IMG/VR virus record: IMGVR_UViG_3300047678_000169
Span: 1-64,000 of that record
Reading direction: 5' to 3' (one strand)
Source: a virus
Length of the DNA: 64,000 bases
Both the position numbers and the translations under genes were made by a program. Shown piece after piece: positions 23,655-31,794 of this stretch (the stretch's first letter is position 1; each line of letters opens with the position of its first letter). Below the pieces are notes generated by a model. The model was not told the origin of the DNA and made no database searches. It saw nothing but the letters and a program-made list of their open reading frames with translations.

Positions 23655-24464
23655 TTAATAGTGTAAAGGTGCTCCCCAATTACTCTGCATAACGATTCCG
23701 CTGAATACTTGGGCCAAATGCTCTTCTTTGTATCCGAGTCTCTTAAATTCTTCGTATTGAGGCTTGTAATGGAAGAATTTGAACATCGGTTCGATTGGGT
23801 GAATTGGAATTGCACCACTTACCAACAACCATTCTCCATACCAAGAGAATTCAGATGGAACAGTCTTGATAAGGTCTTCAAACTTCAATCCATTTGGCTC
23901 AAGATAGTTTACTTCAAGAGATTTCCAAACGATACCACTCCAAATGATAGGACCTGGTCCAAAATCATAGAATCGTCCTTTGCGGTCAAATACATCCATG
24001 ACCTTTTGGCGACATTCCTTGAAACTTCCATACGGGTCGAATCCAAGAACCGAAGTTTTGTTACATGTCCAAGTGAACAAATCTTTTTGCTCATGCATCA
24101 CTGTGTATGGAATATCACTGGTTCCTTCCACGATAAAATCGCTGACGTAAAATGGTCGGATAAAATATGAGTCACTGTCAATCATGACGTAGTTGGCACA
24201 CAGACCAAGCTTCCAAAAGCTGCTCTTGACAATCTGTTGGGTTGTCCATGATTCGGCTTGAGAGTGGTCGTAGATGGATTCATCTTCAACTAAAATGTAG
24301 CCAGTGGTTCCCAATGAATGCTTGAATATTTCTATATCTGCTTTTGGAACTGAAATGTAGAATGGAATATTATCGTTGTTGTATTTGAAGATAGAATCGA
24401 GCAACACTTTAGCTCTTGAAACGTCTCCACGATATGACTTACAGTATAGAACAATATTTTTCAT
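23655..24464 (-). CDS. DUF6492-like glycosyltransferase-type protein
   Basis: 269 residues. NIVLYCKSYRGDVSRAKVLL opens a GT-A-like fold, NYVMIDSDSYFIRPF (about 90-104) has a DSD metal motif followed by the aromatic/R-P-F pattern of DUF6492 proteins, and a late segment around residues 205-230 (GEWLLVSGAIPI) completes it. The family is usually found in capsule or LPS loci and is believed to transfer sugars. Coupled by ATGA to the FkbM gene. Assignment rests on the DSD context. Confidence 0.7.
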   Translation of the reverse strand: MKNIVLYCKSYRGDVSRAKVLLDSIFKYNNDNIPFYISVPKADIEIFKHSLGTTGYILVEDESIYDHSQAESWTTQQIVKSSFWKLGLCANYVMIDSDSYFIRPFYVSDFIVEGTSDIPYTVMHEQKDLFTWTCNKTSVLGFDPYGSFKECRQKVMDVFDRKGRFYDFGPGPIIWSGIVWKSLEVNYLEPNGLKFEDLIKTVPSEFSWYGEWLLVSGAIPIHPIEPMFKFFHYKPQYEEFKRLGYKEEHLAQVFSGIVMQSNWGAPLHY

Positions 24465-25165
24465 GTGCGAGGGAGCCAGTAGGTGTGGGTAAAATTGGTA
24501 TCTTCTTGTAACATATTAAGATATTCGAGCTGAGTCAATTCTTTTTCGTCCAGACTGTATATTTTATAGTTTATAGAATCGGGATATTCCGCCAGTGAAT
24601 TAACTTGAAAACCGTAGCCCGGCAGAAATTTATTATGTCCCTCAATGAATATTATTGGTCGGTATGCTTCTATAACTTGTAAGGCTCCATTCAACACGGA
24701 AATTTCATACCCCTCCACATCAATTTTTATTACATCAGGACAAATGTTGTTCATTCGACAAAAATCATCGATTTTCATCAAAACAATTTTATCATTTCCT
24801 GGCAAAGACAATGCATGAAAATCATCCGAATTAAAATTAGCAATTCCGGTCTTGTCACCAACCAACATTTTTTGAGGATATATTTTCTTATCCTTATTAG
24901 CTAAATATAACTGTGTATAATGTGGCTGTTGAATGTGGCTTGGTTCAATGGCATAGCTTTCTCTCTTGTCATCTGCAAATAACAGACTGAATATTCCTAG
25001 TGCGGAGCCAACGTCAATTAAACACTTACAATTAGCCGTTTCTCTTAAAAACGCTTTCATTTCTTTGTTTTCTACAGAACCTTTGCTCAAACATCCATTG
25101 ATGTTGTCAACATACGCATAACCGTATGGAACTTCAAATGATTTTCCTTCAAACGAAGTTTTCAC
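24461..25165 (-). CDS. FkbM-family methyltransferase
   Basis: 234 residues. SAM-binding IDVGSALGIFSLLFA at about 50-64, EPSHIQ at 85-90, and DVIKIDVEGYEISVLNG near 146-162, the KIDVEG signature of FkbM methyltransferases. GTG start at 25165 overlaps the upstream stop as GTGA. FkbM proteins methylate hydroxyls of polyketides and sugars; a sugar is likely here. The second FkbM member is at 34121-34828. Confidence 0.82.
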   Translation of the reverse strand: MKTSFEGKSFEVPYGYAYVDNINGCLSKGSVENKEMKAFLRETANCKCLIDVGSALGIFSLLFADDKRESYAIEPSHIQQPHYTQLYLANKDKKIYPQKMLVGDKTGIANFNSDDFHALSLPGNDKIVLMKIDDFCRMNNICPDVIKIDVEGYEISVLNGALQVIEAYRPIIFIEGHNKFLPGYGFQVNSLAEYPDSINYKIYSLDEKELTQLEYLNMLQEDTNFTHTYWLPRT

Positions 25166-25944
25166 AAACCCAATTCCTCTTTAAAATTATCAAATAACCA
25201 AGCAGTAACATCATTTCTGAATTTTACATCGCCCGTGATATGAACCACGTTGGTTATGTCTTTGAAGGAAGTTTTGGGGTCTAATTTGCGACCCAATGCG
25301 TCAATCTGGCCGTCAAATAGAGTCCTTAACGTGTAATCCATGACATTGAACGAACGCGGTAGCAATGTGACAGGAAACTTGTTGTCTCTTACTGTAAAAT
25401 TGAGAATGGTTTGGTCATCGGTAAAATCAGGAGATTTATTAACTTCACACCACTTTTTATATTCTCTATGAAAAAATTCATATACCTCGTCCAAAGCCTT
25501 CTTATGTTTTTTACTGTATATGACCATACCACCATTGATGTAATTTTCCCAAGAAACATCGGTTACTGTTGGAAACCAGTTTTCTCTAACCATTCTTATT
25601 GAACGGTTGAGTGCCGGTGCATATCCTCCGTCTGGACAACCCCCGAAGTTGCCATCAACCATCTTGAAAAAATCTGGCGCCCAAGGCATAATGAATGTAT
25701 CCCAATCAACCGCACATACTTGTTCAAATTCAATCTTGTTTTTCTCAAGTGCGTCTATAATCTTCATTCGCTGAAAGATTCCTGGAACCTTAGCTTGGTC
25801 TTCAAATTCCGTTTCAAGAAATATGAATTGATAACCATGTTTTTCACACCACGCGTGCCACGAATAAGCGCATCTTTGAACAAATGGTTGATGTGGGGGC
25901 GTGGTTGGGCCACGCATTGCAGTCATACACACTACGTTTTTCAT
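25162..25944 (-). CDS. Glycosyltransferase-like protein (GT34/DUF273-like)
   Basis: 260 residues from ATG 25944, which follows AAGGAGAT and overlaps the upstream stop as ATGA. NVVCMTAMRGPTTPPHQPFV begins the protein; QVCAVDWDTFIMPWAP carries a DWD motif typical of galactosyl/mannosyltransferases of GT34-like folds, and NGGMVIYSKKHK near 155-170 is the usual acceptor-side NGG. Inferred nucleotide-sugar transferase acting in the glycan operon. A homing endonuclease lies directly upstream. Confidence 0.65.
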   Translation of the reverse strand: MKNVVCMTAMRGPTTPPHQPFVQRCAYSWHAWCEKHGYQFIFLETEFEDQAKVPGIFQRMKIIDALEKNKIEFEQVCAVDWDTFIMPWAPDFFKMVDGNFGGCPDGGYAPALNRSIRMVRENWFPTVTDVSWENYINGGMVIYSKKHKKALDEVYEFFHREYKKWCEVNKSPDFTDDQTILNFTVRDNKFPVTLLPRSFNVMDYTLRTLFDGQIDALGRKLDPKTSFKDITNVVHITGDVKFRNDVTAWLFDNFKEELGL

Positions 25945-26714
25945 ATTGGCATCTCCTTGAAAGTTCTTATCCAAGCCCATCTCCACAACTGTGCAATACT
26001 TTTATTATGTTTATCTTCTTCTGTCAAAGTTCTTCCCTTAGAGAATGTATTTCCATTCATCCTCTGTGATTGTAATTTTTTATGTTCTTCCGTCCAAGTT
26101 TTACCAAGAGAATATTTGTTACCTATAGCGCTTTTACTAAGCTTTTGTTTGTGTTCATCGGAAAGTTTTTTTCCAAGAGTAGCGGTGTTTCCCATTTTTG
26201 CTATTGATAATTTCTTCCTATATTCATCAGATTTCATCATTGTCTGGAATTTTTCACTGTTCTTCATTCCATTAGATATTTTCTTCAATGTCTCTTTACA
26301 GACATTTGATGGGCTGTCCCCAGCTCCATAACAATTATATCCATTATGAACCGAATCTTTTTTATTTATCCAAAAATTTTCTCTACCTTTCAACCCAATT
26401 AAATTTGGTCGCTGTTCAAGTATATGAAAAACAAAATTTTCTATTCCATGCTTCATAATGGCTCTATAAAGTTTCCACTGTTTTGAAAATTTCAATTTCT
26501 TATAGTCTCCCCACCGTTTATGTATGTTCTTGCTCCTTCCAACATACCATTTATCAGGCTTGATTTTATTTTGTATTCCATACACACCAATGATTTCAGT
26601 CTTTAGATGCCCAATATCGTTGCATTTGAATTTTTTTATATCGTTCTTTATTTCGAGCGTAGTGTTCTCTTTTCCACCGTTTTTCAGCCTCTTGTTTTTC
26701 TTTAGTAGATTCAT
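25941..26714 (-). CDS. GIY-YIG homing endonuclease with NUMOD3 repeats
   Basis: 257-codon frame. GVYGIQN (43-49) and WYVGRSKN (56-63) form the GIY-YIG core with Arg 67 (KRW) as the catalytic-type residue. The C-terminal half has three NUMOD3 units (KKLSIAKMGNTATLGKKLS, SKSAIGNKYSLGKTW, NGNTFSKGRTLT), a DNA-binding motif of homing nucleases. The first 35 codons overlap the MGRK ORF at 26596-26733 in another frame, so translation may start elsewhere. A/T-rich and set between two glycosyltransferase genes, it looks inserted. Target site not evident. Confidence 0.8.
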   Translation of the reverse strand: MNLLKKNKRLKNGGKENTTLEIKNDIKKFKCNDIGHLKTEIIGVYGIQNKIKPDKWYVGRSKNIHKRWGDYKKLKFSKQWKLYRAIMKHGIENFVFHILEQRPNLIGLKGRENFWINKKDSVHNGYNCYGAGDSPSNVCKETLKKISNGMKNSEKFQTMMKSDEYRKKLSIAKMGNTATLGKKLSDEHKQKLSKSAIGNKYSLGKTWTEEHKKLQSQRMNGNTFSKGRTLTEEDKHNKSIAQLWRWAWIRTFKEMPI

Positions 26715-26733
26715 ATATTTTTTTTCGTCCCAT
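26596..26733 (-). CDS. MGRK-family small basic protein overlapping the GIY-YIG frame
   Basis: 45 residues: begins MGRKKIYESTKEKQEAEKRW, ends RYWASKD. GAGGA lies 8 bases before the ATG, and a TACTTATA octamer is 13 bases upstream. The 3' two-thirds is read in a different frame from the GIY-YIG ORF that starts at 26714. Same N-terminal pattern as 19883-20053 and 46351-46503. No known function; see the finding on this set. Confidence 0.5.
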   Translation of the reverse strand: MGRKKIYESTKEKQEAEKRWKREHYARNKERYKKIQMQRYWASKD

Positions 26734-26745
26734 TGTGGCGTCCTC

Positions 26746-26753
26746 TATAAGTA
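26746..26753 (-). promoter_or_regulatory. TA(T/C)TTATA motif before the MGRK/GIY-YIG locus
   Basis: Minus strand TATACTTATAGAGGACG; the octamer is followed by GAGGA and the ATG at 26733. Function inferred from recurrence. Confidence 0.4.
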
Positions 26754-26779
26754 TATAACTCTAAATAAAAAACTCTAAA

Positions 26780-27667
26780 TTATTGAACTATTTCTAACAT
26801 TTCTTTTACAACGGATTTGGTTGTAAGATTCTTTCTCGTGTGGTCTAACAATTGATTGACGGTATCTTTATACCAATTCATATCTATTTTTGCGCTAGCA
26901 ACTACCTCGTTGGATTTCAATATCAATTCCTTTGGAAATTTCATCATTGTTTCTGGAGGACATTTTTCCAAGTCCGGAAAATATGGTATGCAGCCGTTCA
27001 TAAGGATTTCTAGGTGTCTAAGCGTGTCCCACCCCCCCTTTTTGAAAGTCAAGCCAAAATATGATTTCTGATAGTCTTCGAAGTAAGGTTTCTCCTCATC
27101 GAAAATGTATGTTTCCAACTTTCCAGGTTGAACAGTTCCCCAATCTTGGGATTTCTCTGGAACAGAAGACAATACTTTTTCTTCTGGTATACAGAAATTA
27201 ATAGGATGTAATCTATCAGTTGGAGAAGTATTCAATTCACGTTTGAAAAGGTGACCGCCAACATCAATAAGACTATAATCAATTCCCTGATGGTCTTCTC
27301 CGTCGATGAAAATAATCTTACCCTTGTTGTAGACTTTCAATACTTCTTGTATGTAATCTTGACAACGAGTGATTGAGCCATAAACAACGTAATCAAAATA
27401 CTTGGAACGAATTTTATCGACCAAATCTATTCTTAGAGAGTCGTCTATGTCTTCAAACGTTCCATACAACGTAAATCCTCTTCCATAGCTTCTACCTTGG
27501 TCTGGAACTCTCTCAGTCCAATACTGCTCCTTGTCTTTTTTATACATATGCCAAATTTTATTAGCATCAATTACATCAGCTCCAAAAAGAGAGCGCAGAC
27601 CGTGAAACACCATGTCCGATTGAAAATCTGGTAAATCTCCCTTAGCTATGAATAGAATTTTCATCAT
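26780..27667 (-). CDS. GT-B-like glycosyltransferase
   Basis: 295 residues, MMKILFIAKGDLPDFQSDMV at the start. A Rossmann-like first half (YVVYGSITRCQDYI, KIIFIDGEDHQG) and a C-terminal region with SYFGLTFKKGGWDTLRHLEI then NGCIPYFPD, which resembles the CgeB/GT1 C-terminal donor site (KGGWDxxRxxE ... G). By that pattern a retaining or inverting GT-B transferase; the donor is not readable. ATG codons overlap the upstream TAA as TAATG. Confidence 0.65.
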   Translation of the reverse strand: MMKILFIAKGDLPDFQSDMVFHGLRSLFGADVIDANKIWHMYKKDKEQYWTERVPDQGRSYGRGFTLYGTFEDIDDSLRIDLVDKIRSKYFDYVVYGSITRCQDYIQEVLKVYNKGKIIFIDGEDHQGIDYSLIDVGGHLFKRELNTSPTDRLHPINFCIPEEKVLSSVPEKSQDWGTVQPGKLETYIFDEEKPYFEDYQKSYFGLTFKKGGWDTLRHLEILMNGCIPYFPDLEKCPPETMMKFPKELILKSNEVVASAKIDMNWYKDTVNQLLDHTRKNLTTKSVVKEMLEIVQ

Positions 27668-28392
27668 TATATTATGGCTCTACCATGTGGTTTTGTCAAT
27701 GAGAATTTAATATCATCTCTCACGGCCAAAGAAATTTGTCTAGCTGAAAAATAAGTGGCCAAGATATTCTCAGCGTTTTCAAAGTGGTGTGAATTTAGGT
27801 TGGTCACAAACCTTGGAACATATAGAAAACATTCACAAGCAGCAGTCATAACGTCCGGCCTTCCCCAAAATATTTGGTCAATGATTCCCATGTGGCCGGT
27901 TCTTACGATTAGATTTCCAATTTCAATGTCTTTGATACTTGGTTCGACAATATCTTGAACAAGTTCCGTGTCGAATCGGAGCCTAACTACAGCATCATAG
28001 GTTGTTCCAGTTTCTGCTGAATAAACAATTCTCAGATGGTCAGCATCATATATCTTTCGAAACATCGAATTGTTTTGAGACAGTTGAGAACCATTTCTGG
28101 TTACTATACCCTTCCATTTGGTTTCTAATCTATTTACAGAACCATCGGTAGCTCTCTCGATGTGGAAATTTCCATGAACTGGCTTGTAGGTGGATAAAAG
28201 CCTATCGGTTACGTCGCTAAATTCAAGAGGCGTTGTTGCATGATGAACGAATTGGACGCCCACGCCACTCTCCACCCAACTGGATAAGAATACATCGCAA
28301 TCATACTTATCCAACAAAAATTGTTTCAATGCTGGATAGGTTAATTTGTCCCCATCACGTAAATGACCAGATATACAGACAGCTATTTTCAT
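27667..28392 (-). CDS. Glycosyltransferase-like/surface-glycan protein
   Basis: 241 residues. KIAVCISGHLRDGDKLTYPAL opening, and DVFLSSWVESG near 33-43 are seen in capsule-locus proteins related to exostosin/GT-type folds. VVRLRFDTELV near 133-143 contains an RFD motif that could be a metal site. Precise family uncertain. Coupled on both sides, within the run that contains the RuBisCO-like gene. Confidence 0.6.
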   Translation of the reverse strand: MKIAVCISGHLRDGDKLTYPALKQFLLDKYDCDVFLSSWVESGVGVQFVHHATTPLEFSDVTDRLLSTYKPVHGNFHIERATDGSVNRLETKWKGIVTRNGSQLSQNNSMFRKIYDADHLRIVYSAETGTTYDAVVRLRFDTELVQDIVEPSIKDIEIGNLIVRTGHMGIIDQIFWGRPDVMTAACECFLYVPRFVTNLNSHHFENAENILATYFSARQISLAVRDDIKFSLTKPHGRAII

Positions 28393-28886
28393 TGTAAATC
28401 TTTCTTGAGTTGTTCAACGTTTTTAGAGCATATTCCATATGCTTTCTTCATTTCTTCTCTAGACCACCCATTCTCCTCAGGCATTACTAATACACTTCTT
28501 GGTAAAGCAAATTTATAAGGATTGTTAACATGTGTCCAAACATAAGCTCGGCTGGTGATGGTATAGTCATCCTCTTGATGCCAAAAATAATGCATAGGAT
28601 TGAATGTAGCCGTCAACCATCTTGGACACGATGAAAGGACGCTCAAAGCATCAATGTTCTTACAATGGAGCCACAACCCATCCTTGAATATGAAATCACT
28701 TGGAACTTCATATTCAGGTTTGTCATGTCCTAAGAACCACTTACCATCGATATATCGAATATCAACCTCGACATCATATCCGAGCATCAAAGCAAAGTTG
28801 ACCCTTTCTGGATGATTTTCTAATCCAGAATTTGGCCCGGCTATCAATGCTCTGTGTGCGATTAATTTCAAGACTTGATTCCCCAT
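28389..28886 (-). CDS. Short glycerophosphodiester phosphodiesterase-like protein
   Basis: 165 residues, clearly shorter than the usual ~250. LIAHRA with His 11 and Arg 12, LEN at 22-24 (E23), VEVDIR with E40 and D42, and LGHD with H54 are the conserved acid-base and metal residues of the GDPD TIM barrel in order. The rest is a truncated barrel. The family hydrolyses glycerophosphodiesters to glycerol-3-phosphate; here a phosphodiester in a glycan or its precursor is a reasonable guess. Coupled by overlap to the RuBisCO-like gene (18 bases) and to the next gene (ATGA). Confidence 0.7.
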   Translation of the reverse strand: MGNQVLKLIAHRALIAGPNSGLENHPERVNFALMLGYDVEVDIRYIDGKWFLGHDKPEYEVPSDFIFKDGLWLHCKNIDALSVLSSCPRWLTATFNPMHYFWHQEDDYTITSRAYVWTHVNNPYKFALPRSVLVMPEENGWSREEMKKAYGICSKNVEQLKKDLQ

Positions 28887-30073
28887 TTGTTCACAGCAAT
28901 ACCATATTCCATTCCATATGCCTTATCGATAGATTGTCTGATGGCTCTTGCTCCGGCAACCGTTCCCATTGGGTGTCCGTGAATGGCTCCCCCAACGTTT
29001 GCCATATAATCTACTCCAAATCGTTTGTTGATACCTTCAATCAATCCGGCGTGCATACCACAGCTCAAAGCTGGGACTACGTTTCCATCACGAAGAACCT
29101 TTAAGGTCTTTTGCAAATCTTCTTCTGATTCGCTCATATATCCACCCCACATTCCTGAATGGATTGTGTCAGCTCCCATCAAGGCAGCTAGCTGACAGAT
29201 AATATCCCAAGCGATGCTGAAGCGGTGTGATTTGTCGGTGAATACTTTGTCGCCACTCTTTTGAAAGTGAAGATACAACGGGAGGTCCAATCTTCTAACT
29301 GAATTATATGCTCCAAGACCACACCAAACATTCAAGTGAATACCATTGCCACCAGCATCAGCAACAAATTTGGCTCTGTCCAAGATAGCGTGTGGGTCAG
29401 CATTGATGGCGGTGCAATAGACCACCTTGCGGCTTTGATTGTTGAGCCAATTTGAAATCAATGGAACTCTTTCCTTTAAAGAACACACCGATGGGTTGGA
29501 TAGAATTTCGTCTTCTTTGATAAAATCTACTCCACCATCAACCAACTCCTTTACCATTTCCAATAGAATCTTTGGAGAAATTCCAGTTTTTGGTTTGATG
29601 ATAGCTCCAAACAGAGGCTTGTCATATTGGCCTGTGTAGTTTCTCATTCCGGAGAAACCGTATTTTGGTCCTTTAAAATGCTTCTTGACGTTATCAGGAA
29701 TATCTAAACCAATCAAACGACAGCCTTGAATTATGTCAATATCCATTTGTCCTCCCATTAGTTGACACAATAGGTGAGAAATACCATCATCTTCCCAATC
29801 GGTGTTTGCTACTGGAAATCCAATTCTAATGTCTCCATGTGTCTTCTTTCGTAGGTCATCTTCAGTAAATTCGGTTATAACAATACACGAATGATTTTCA
29901 AATAATTCATCTGTTTCGTGAATGCTACGCACGTTTGGATTACCAACACTCTGACCAATGGCTAGGTTCCATGCTGCGTCTCTAAGATTTGAGTCGAGCG
30001 TAGAACGCAATTGATACGTGGCAATTACATAATCGTTCTGATTAACATCTGTCAGTGGTTTAAATAACTTCAT
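28868..30073 (-). CDS. RuBisCO-like protein (form IV type) within a glycan operon
   Basis: 401 residues. Aligned by eye to plant RuBisCO, FGAIIKPKTG holds the K175/K177 pair (K160, K162); DFIKEDE holds the carbamylated Lys 201 and metal ligands Asp 203 and Glu 204 (K186, D188, E189). IHSG holds H327 (H305), ALSCGM holds S379 (S337), and VGGAIHGHP holds the phosphate-binding GG. Differences: N123 position is G108, H294/R295 become Q271/K272, K334 becomes Y312, G380 becomes C338. These losses exclude normal CO2 fixation; RuBisCO-like proteins of form IV act as enolases, isomerases or decarboxylases on sugar-like phosphates (family knowledge). Coupled with a cupin, a sugar nucleotidyltransferase and a GDPD-like gene, so a role in precursor synthesis is inferred. 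Confidence 0.88.
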   Translation of the reverse strand: MKLFKPLTDVNQNDYVIATYQLRSTLDSNLRDAAWNLAIGQSVGNPNVRSIHETDELFENHSCIVITEFTEDDLRKKTHGDIRIGFPVANTDWEDDGISHLLCQLMGGQMDIDIIQGCRLIGLDIPDNVKKHFKGPKYGFSGMRNYTGQYDKPLFGAIIKPKTGISPKILLEMVKELVDGGVDFIKEDEILSNPSVCSLKERVPLISNWLNNQSRKVVYCTAINADPHAILDRAKFVADAGGNGIHLNVWCGLGAYNSVRRLDLPLYLHFQKSGDKVFTDKSHRFSIAWDIICQLAALMGADTIHSGMWGGYMSESEEDLQKTLKVLRDGNVVPALSCGMHAGLIEGINKRFGVDYMANVGGAIHGHPMGTVAGARAIRQSIDKAYGMEYGIAVNKWGIKS

Positions 30074-30383
30074 ATTTGTCGTTTGGTAGTGAGGGTGATT
30101 TGATGCACAAAACTTTACAGTCTTCGTGAAAAATTGGGTCGGCTACTTCACCAGCATCAATGGTGAATATGTCGCCTTTGGATAATAGCGTTCCACATAT
30201 CGTCATACTTCCTTCTAAGAGGACGTTATGTTCAATAGCTACTTTGTGATAATGCTTGGGCCATTTTTCGTCCTTCTTATGGGTAAGAACACCAATTTCA
30301 ACGTAGTCAGTCTTCCATATCGAAGGATTGAAATTTCCAACGAACCAACCACGATGCATATCACTTAATTTAAGAACTTTCAT
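30060..30383 (-). CDS. Small cupin-like protein
   Basis: 107 residues. WPKHYHKVAIEHNVLLEGSM (about 42-61) gives the cupin His-x-His ... Glu metal motif and the following G, and LSKGDIFTIDAGEVADPIFH gives the second cupin motif. Single-domain cupins next to sugar genes are often isomerases, epimerases or sensors. It overlaps the RuBisCO-like gene by 14 bases and the nucleotidyltransferase by 4, so the three are translated together and likely act on one metabolite. Confidence 0.7.
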   Translation of the reverse strand: MKVLKLSDMHRGWFVGNFNPSIWKTDYVEIGVLTHKKDEKWPKHYHKVAIEHNVLLEGSMTICGTLLSKGDIFTIDAGEVADPIFHEDCKVLCIKSPSLPNDKYEVI

Positions 30384-31096
30384 TTTGAATTCTCAAGTTC
30401 TACAAACTTAGCTAAATCTTCGGGAGTTCCGACAGCGTGATGTTGTTCATTTGGGATGTGATATACACCAACGGAAACTCCTCTATTTATAAGATAGTTG
30501 TATGTTGGGCCAACGTAATACTCTCCATTTGGTGCGGTATCTTTCAAACGAATCATTTCTTCGGCTGAAGACACAAAATCCCTTCCTTGTTTCCAATAAT
30601 GAATTCCGTTGAGGGAGATGTTGCTAATAACCTTTTTCTCCTTTACCTCCACAACATATCCCGACCTATCCAACTTAGCATAACTGTTCTTTGGAGTTTC
30701 TGAAAAGTATGTGACGATTGTTCCTGAATTGTATCTAGCATTGTGTAGAAATAAATCAGAATTCCACCACATTACTTGGTCACAATTTGCCACTACTAAC
30801 TCTTCATTGTTGTCGATTTTGTCCTTAAATAACAAAACAGAAGACGCCGGGCCAGCGGTTACATAATCGATTTCAACAAACTCAGCATTTGGAAGTATTG
30901 AATGAACCACACTCTTGAGCTTGGAAGTGTATGCGTCCTTTCTGACAACGAAATGATACTTGCCAGGCAGATTCAATGACTTGATTGCCTTAACAATCAT
31001 TGGTTCTCCATTAATGTCAATTAGTGGCTTTGGGATAGAATATCCTGCGTCAGCGAAACGTGAGCCGATTCCGGCCATTGGTATTACGATGTTCAT
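30380..31096 (-). CDS. Sugar-phosphate nucleotidyltransferase
   Basis: 238 residues from ATG 31096 (ATGA overlap with the upstream stop); a TTG at 31135 is open but less likely. Motif MNIVIPMAGIGSRFADAGY at the start and IPKPLIDINGEPM (about 21-33) are the NTP-binding GxGxRF and PKP signatures of the NTP_transferase family; ELVVANCDQVMWW (about 92-104) has the metal Asp. It would activate a sugar- or polyol-phosphate as an NDP derivative, the donor for nearby transferases. Substrate could be the product of the RuBisCO-like/cupin pair (inference). Confidence 0.82.
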   Translation of the reverse strand: MNIVIPMAGIGSRFADAGYSIPKPLIDINGEPMIVKAIKSLNLPGKYHFVVRKDAYTSKLKSVVHSILPNAEFVEIDYVTAGPASSVLLFKDKIDNNEELVVANCDQVMWWNSDLFLHNARYNSGTIVTYFSETPKNSYAKLDRSGYVVEVKEKKVISNISLNGIHYWKQGRDFVSSAEEMIRLKDTAPNGEYYVGPTYNYLINRGVSVGVYHIPNEQHHAVGTPEDLAKFVELENSK

Positions 31097-31794
31097 ACTT
31101 GCTTTGGTGGGTATTTGTGCTTCACTTGATTCCAATAGTTAATCCAAGATGCTGCTGGTGGGTGGAGTTTGTGATAGAATAATTCATCATCTGGTAAATT
31201 GTTGTAGTCCATATACCATCCGTAGTGATGTGCCTGATACAAACCACCAGTTCTGATGGAATTGGTGGAATAGGCTCCGTGAAAATTTGGGCGATTGAGG
31301 GCGAATGTCGTGTCGATAGTGGCACGATAAACATCTGGCTTCAGTGGTTCTTTCCAAAAAGTTGATTCATGAACGAGGACTTGTTCTTTGAGGGGATAGT
31401 GGTCTGGCAAATCATCAAGCTTCAATCCAAAACCAACCTTGTCAGGATTGAATTCTTGCATGATGTTGTAGAAATGCTCTAAGAAATTCTCAGGACAGTC
31501 TTTTGCTGGAATTACATCATTGTCGGTTAAAACATTATAACTTCCCGTAAACATGGCTCCAAGATAGGTTCTTTCAAACACCAAAGGTCCAGATTCTCCA
31601 TGTTCAAATCGATGAACGGTGAACATCTTACCATCATACGCCTTTAAAAAATCAAGAAGAGGTTGATAGGTAGAACCACAGTCAGCTATATGGAGATTCT
31701 TATACCCTCTACTTGTCAATGCTTCCAATTGTTGAACCATACAGTTCAATCGATTGTGACAGACAATGATAATGGGAATTTCTTTGAAGTTCAT
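31093..31794 (-). CDS. Glycosyltransferase-like protein (GT-A fold)
   Basis: 233 residues from ATG 31794, overlapping the upstream stop as ATGA. IPIIIVCHNRLNCMVQQLEA is a typical GT-A N-terminus, YNVLTDNDVIPAKDCP has a DND metal motif, and WYMDYNNLPDDELFYHKL near the end carries the acidic acceptor loop. Specificity not readable. Part of the coupled run 33520 to 26780. Confidence 0.68.
   Translation of the reverse strand: MNFKEIPIIIVCHNRLNCMVQQLEALTSRGYKNLHIADCGSTYQPLLDFLKAYDGKMFTVHRFEHGESGPLVFERTYLGAMFTGSYNVLTDNDVIPAKDCPENFLEHFYNIMQEFNPDKVGFGLKLDDLPDHYPLKEQVLVHESTFWKEPLKPDVYRATIDTTFALNRPNFHGAYSTNSIRTGGLYQAHHYGWYMDYNNLPDDELFYHKLHPPAASWINYWNQVKHKYPPKQV

Noticed and set aside
28868-30073. Carbon fixation by a phage RuBisCO
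   Set aside because: Positions equal to N123, H294, R295 and K334 are replaced, and no small subunit or phosphoribulokinase is present.
30380-31135. Longer N-terminus of the nucleotidyltransferase from position 31135
   Set aside because: The start would be TTG inside the upstream gene; ATG 31096 begins right at the NTP-binding motif and overlaps the stop as ATGA.
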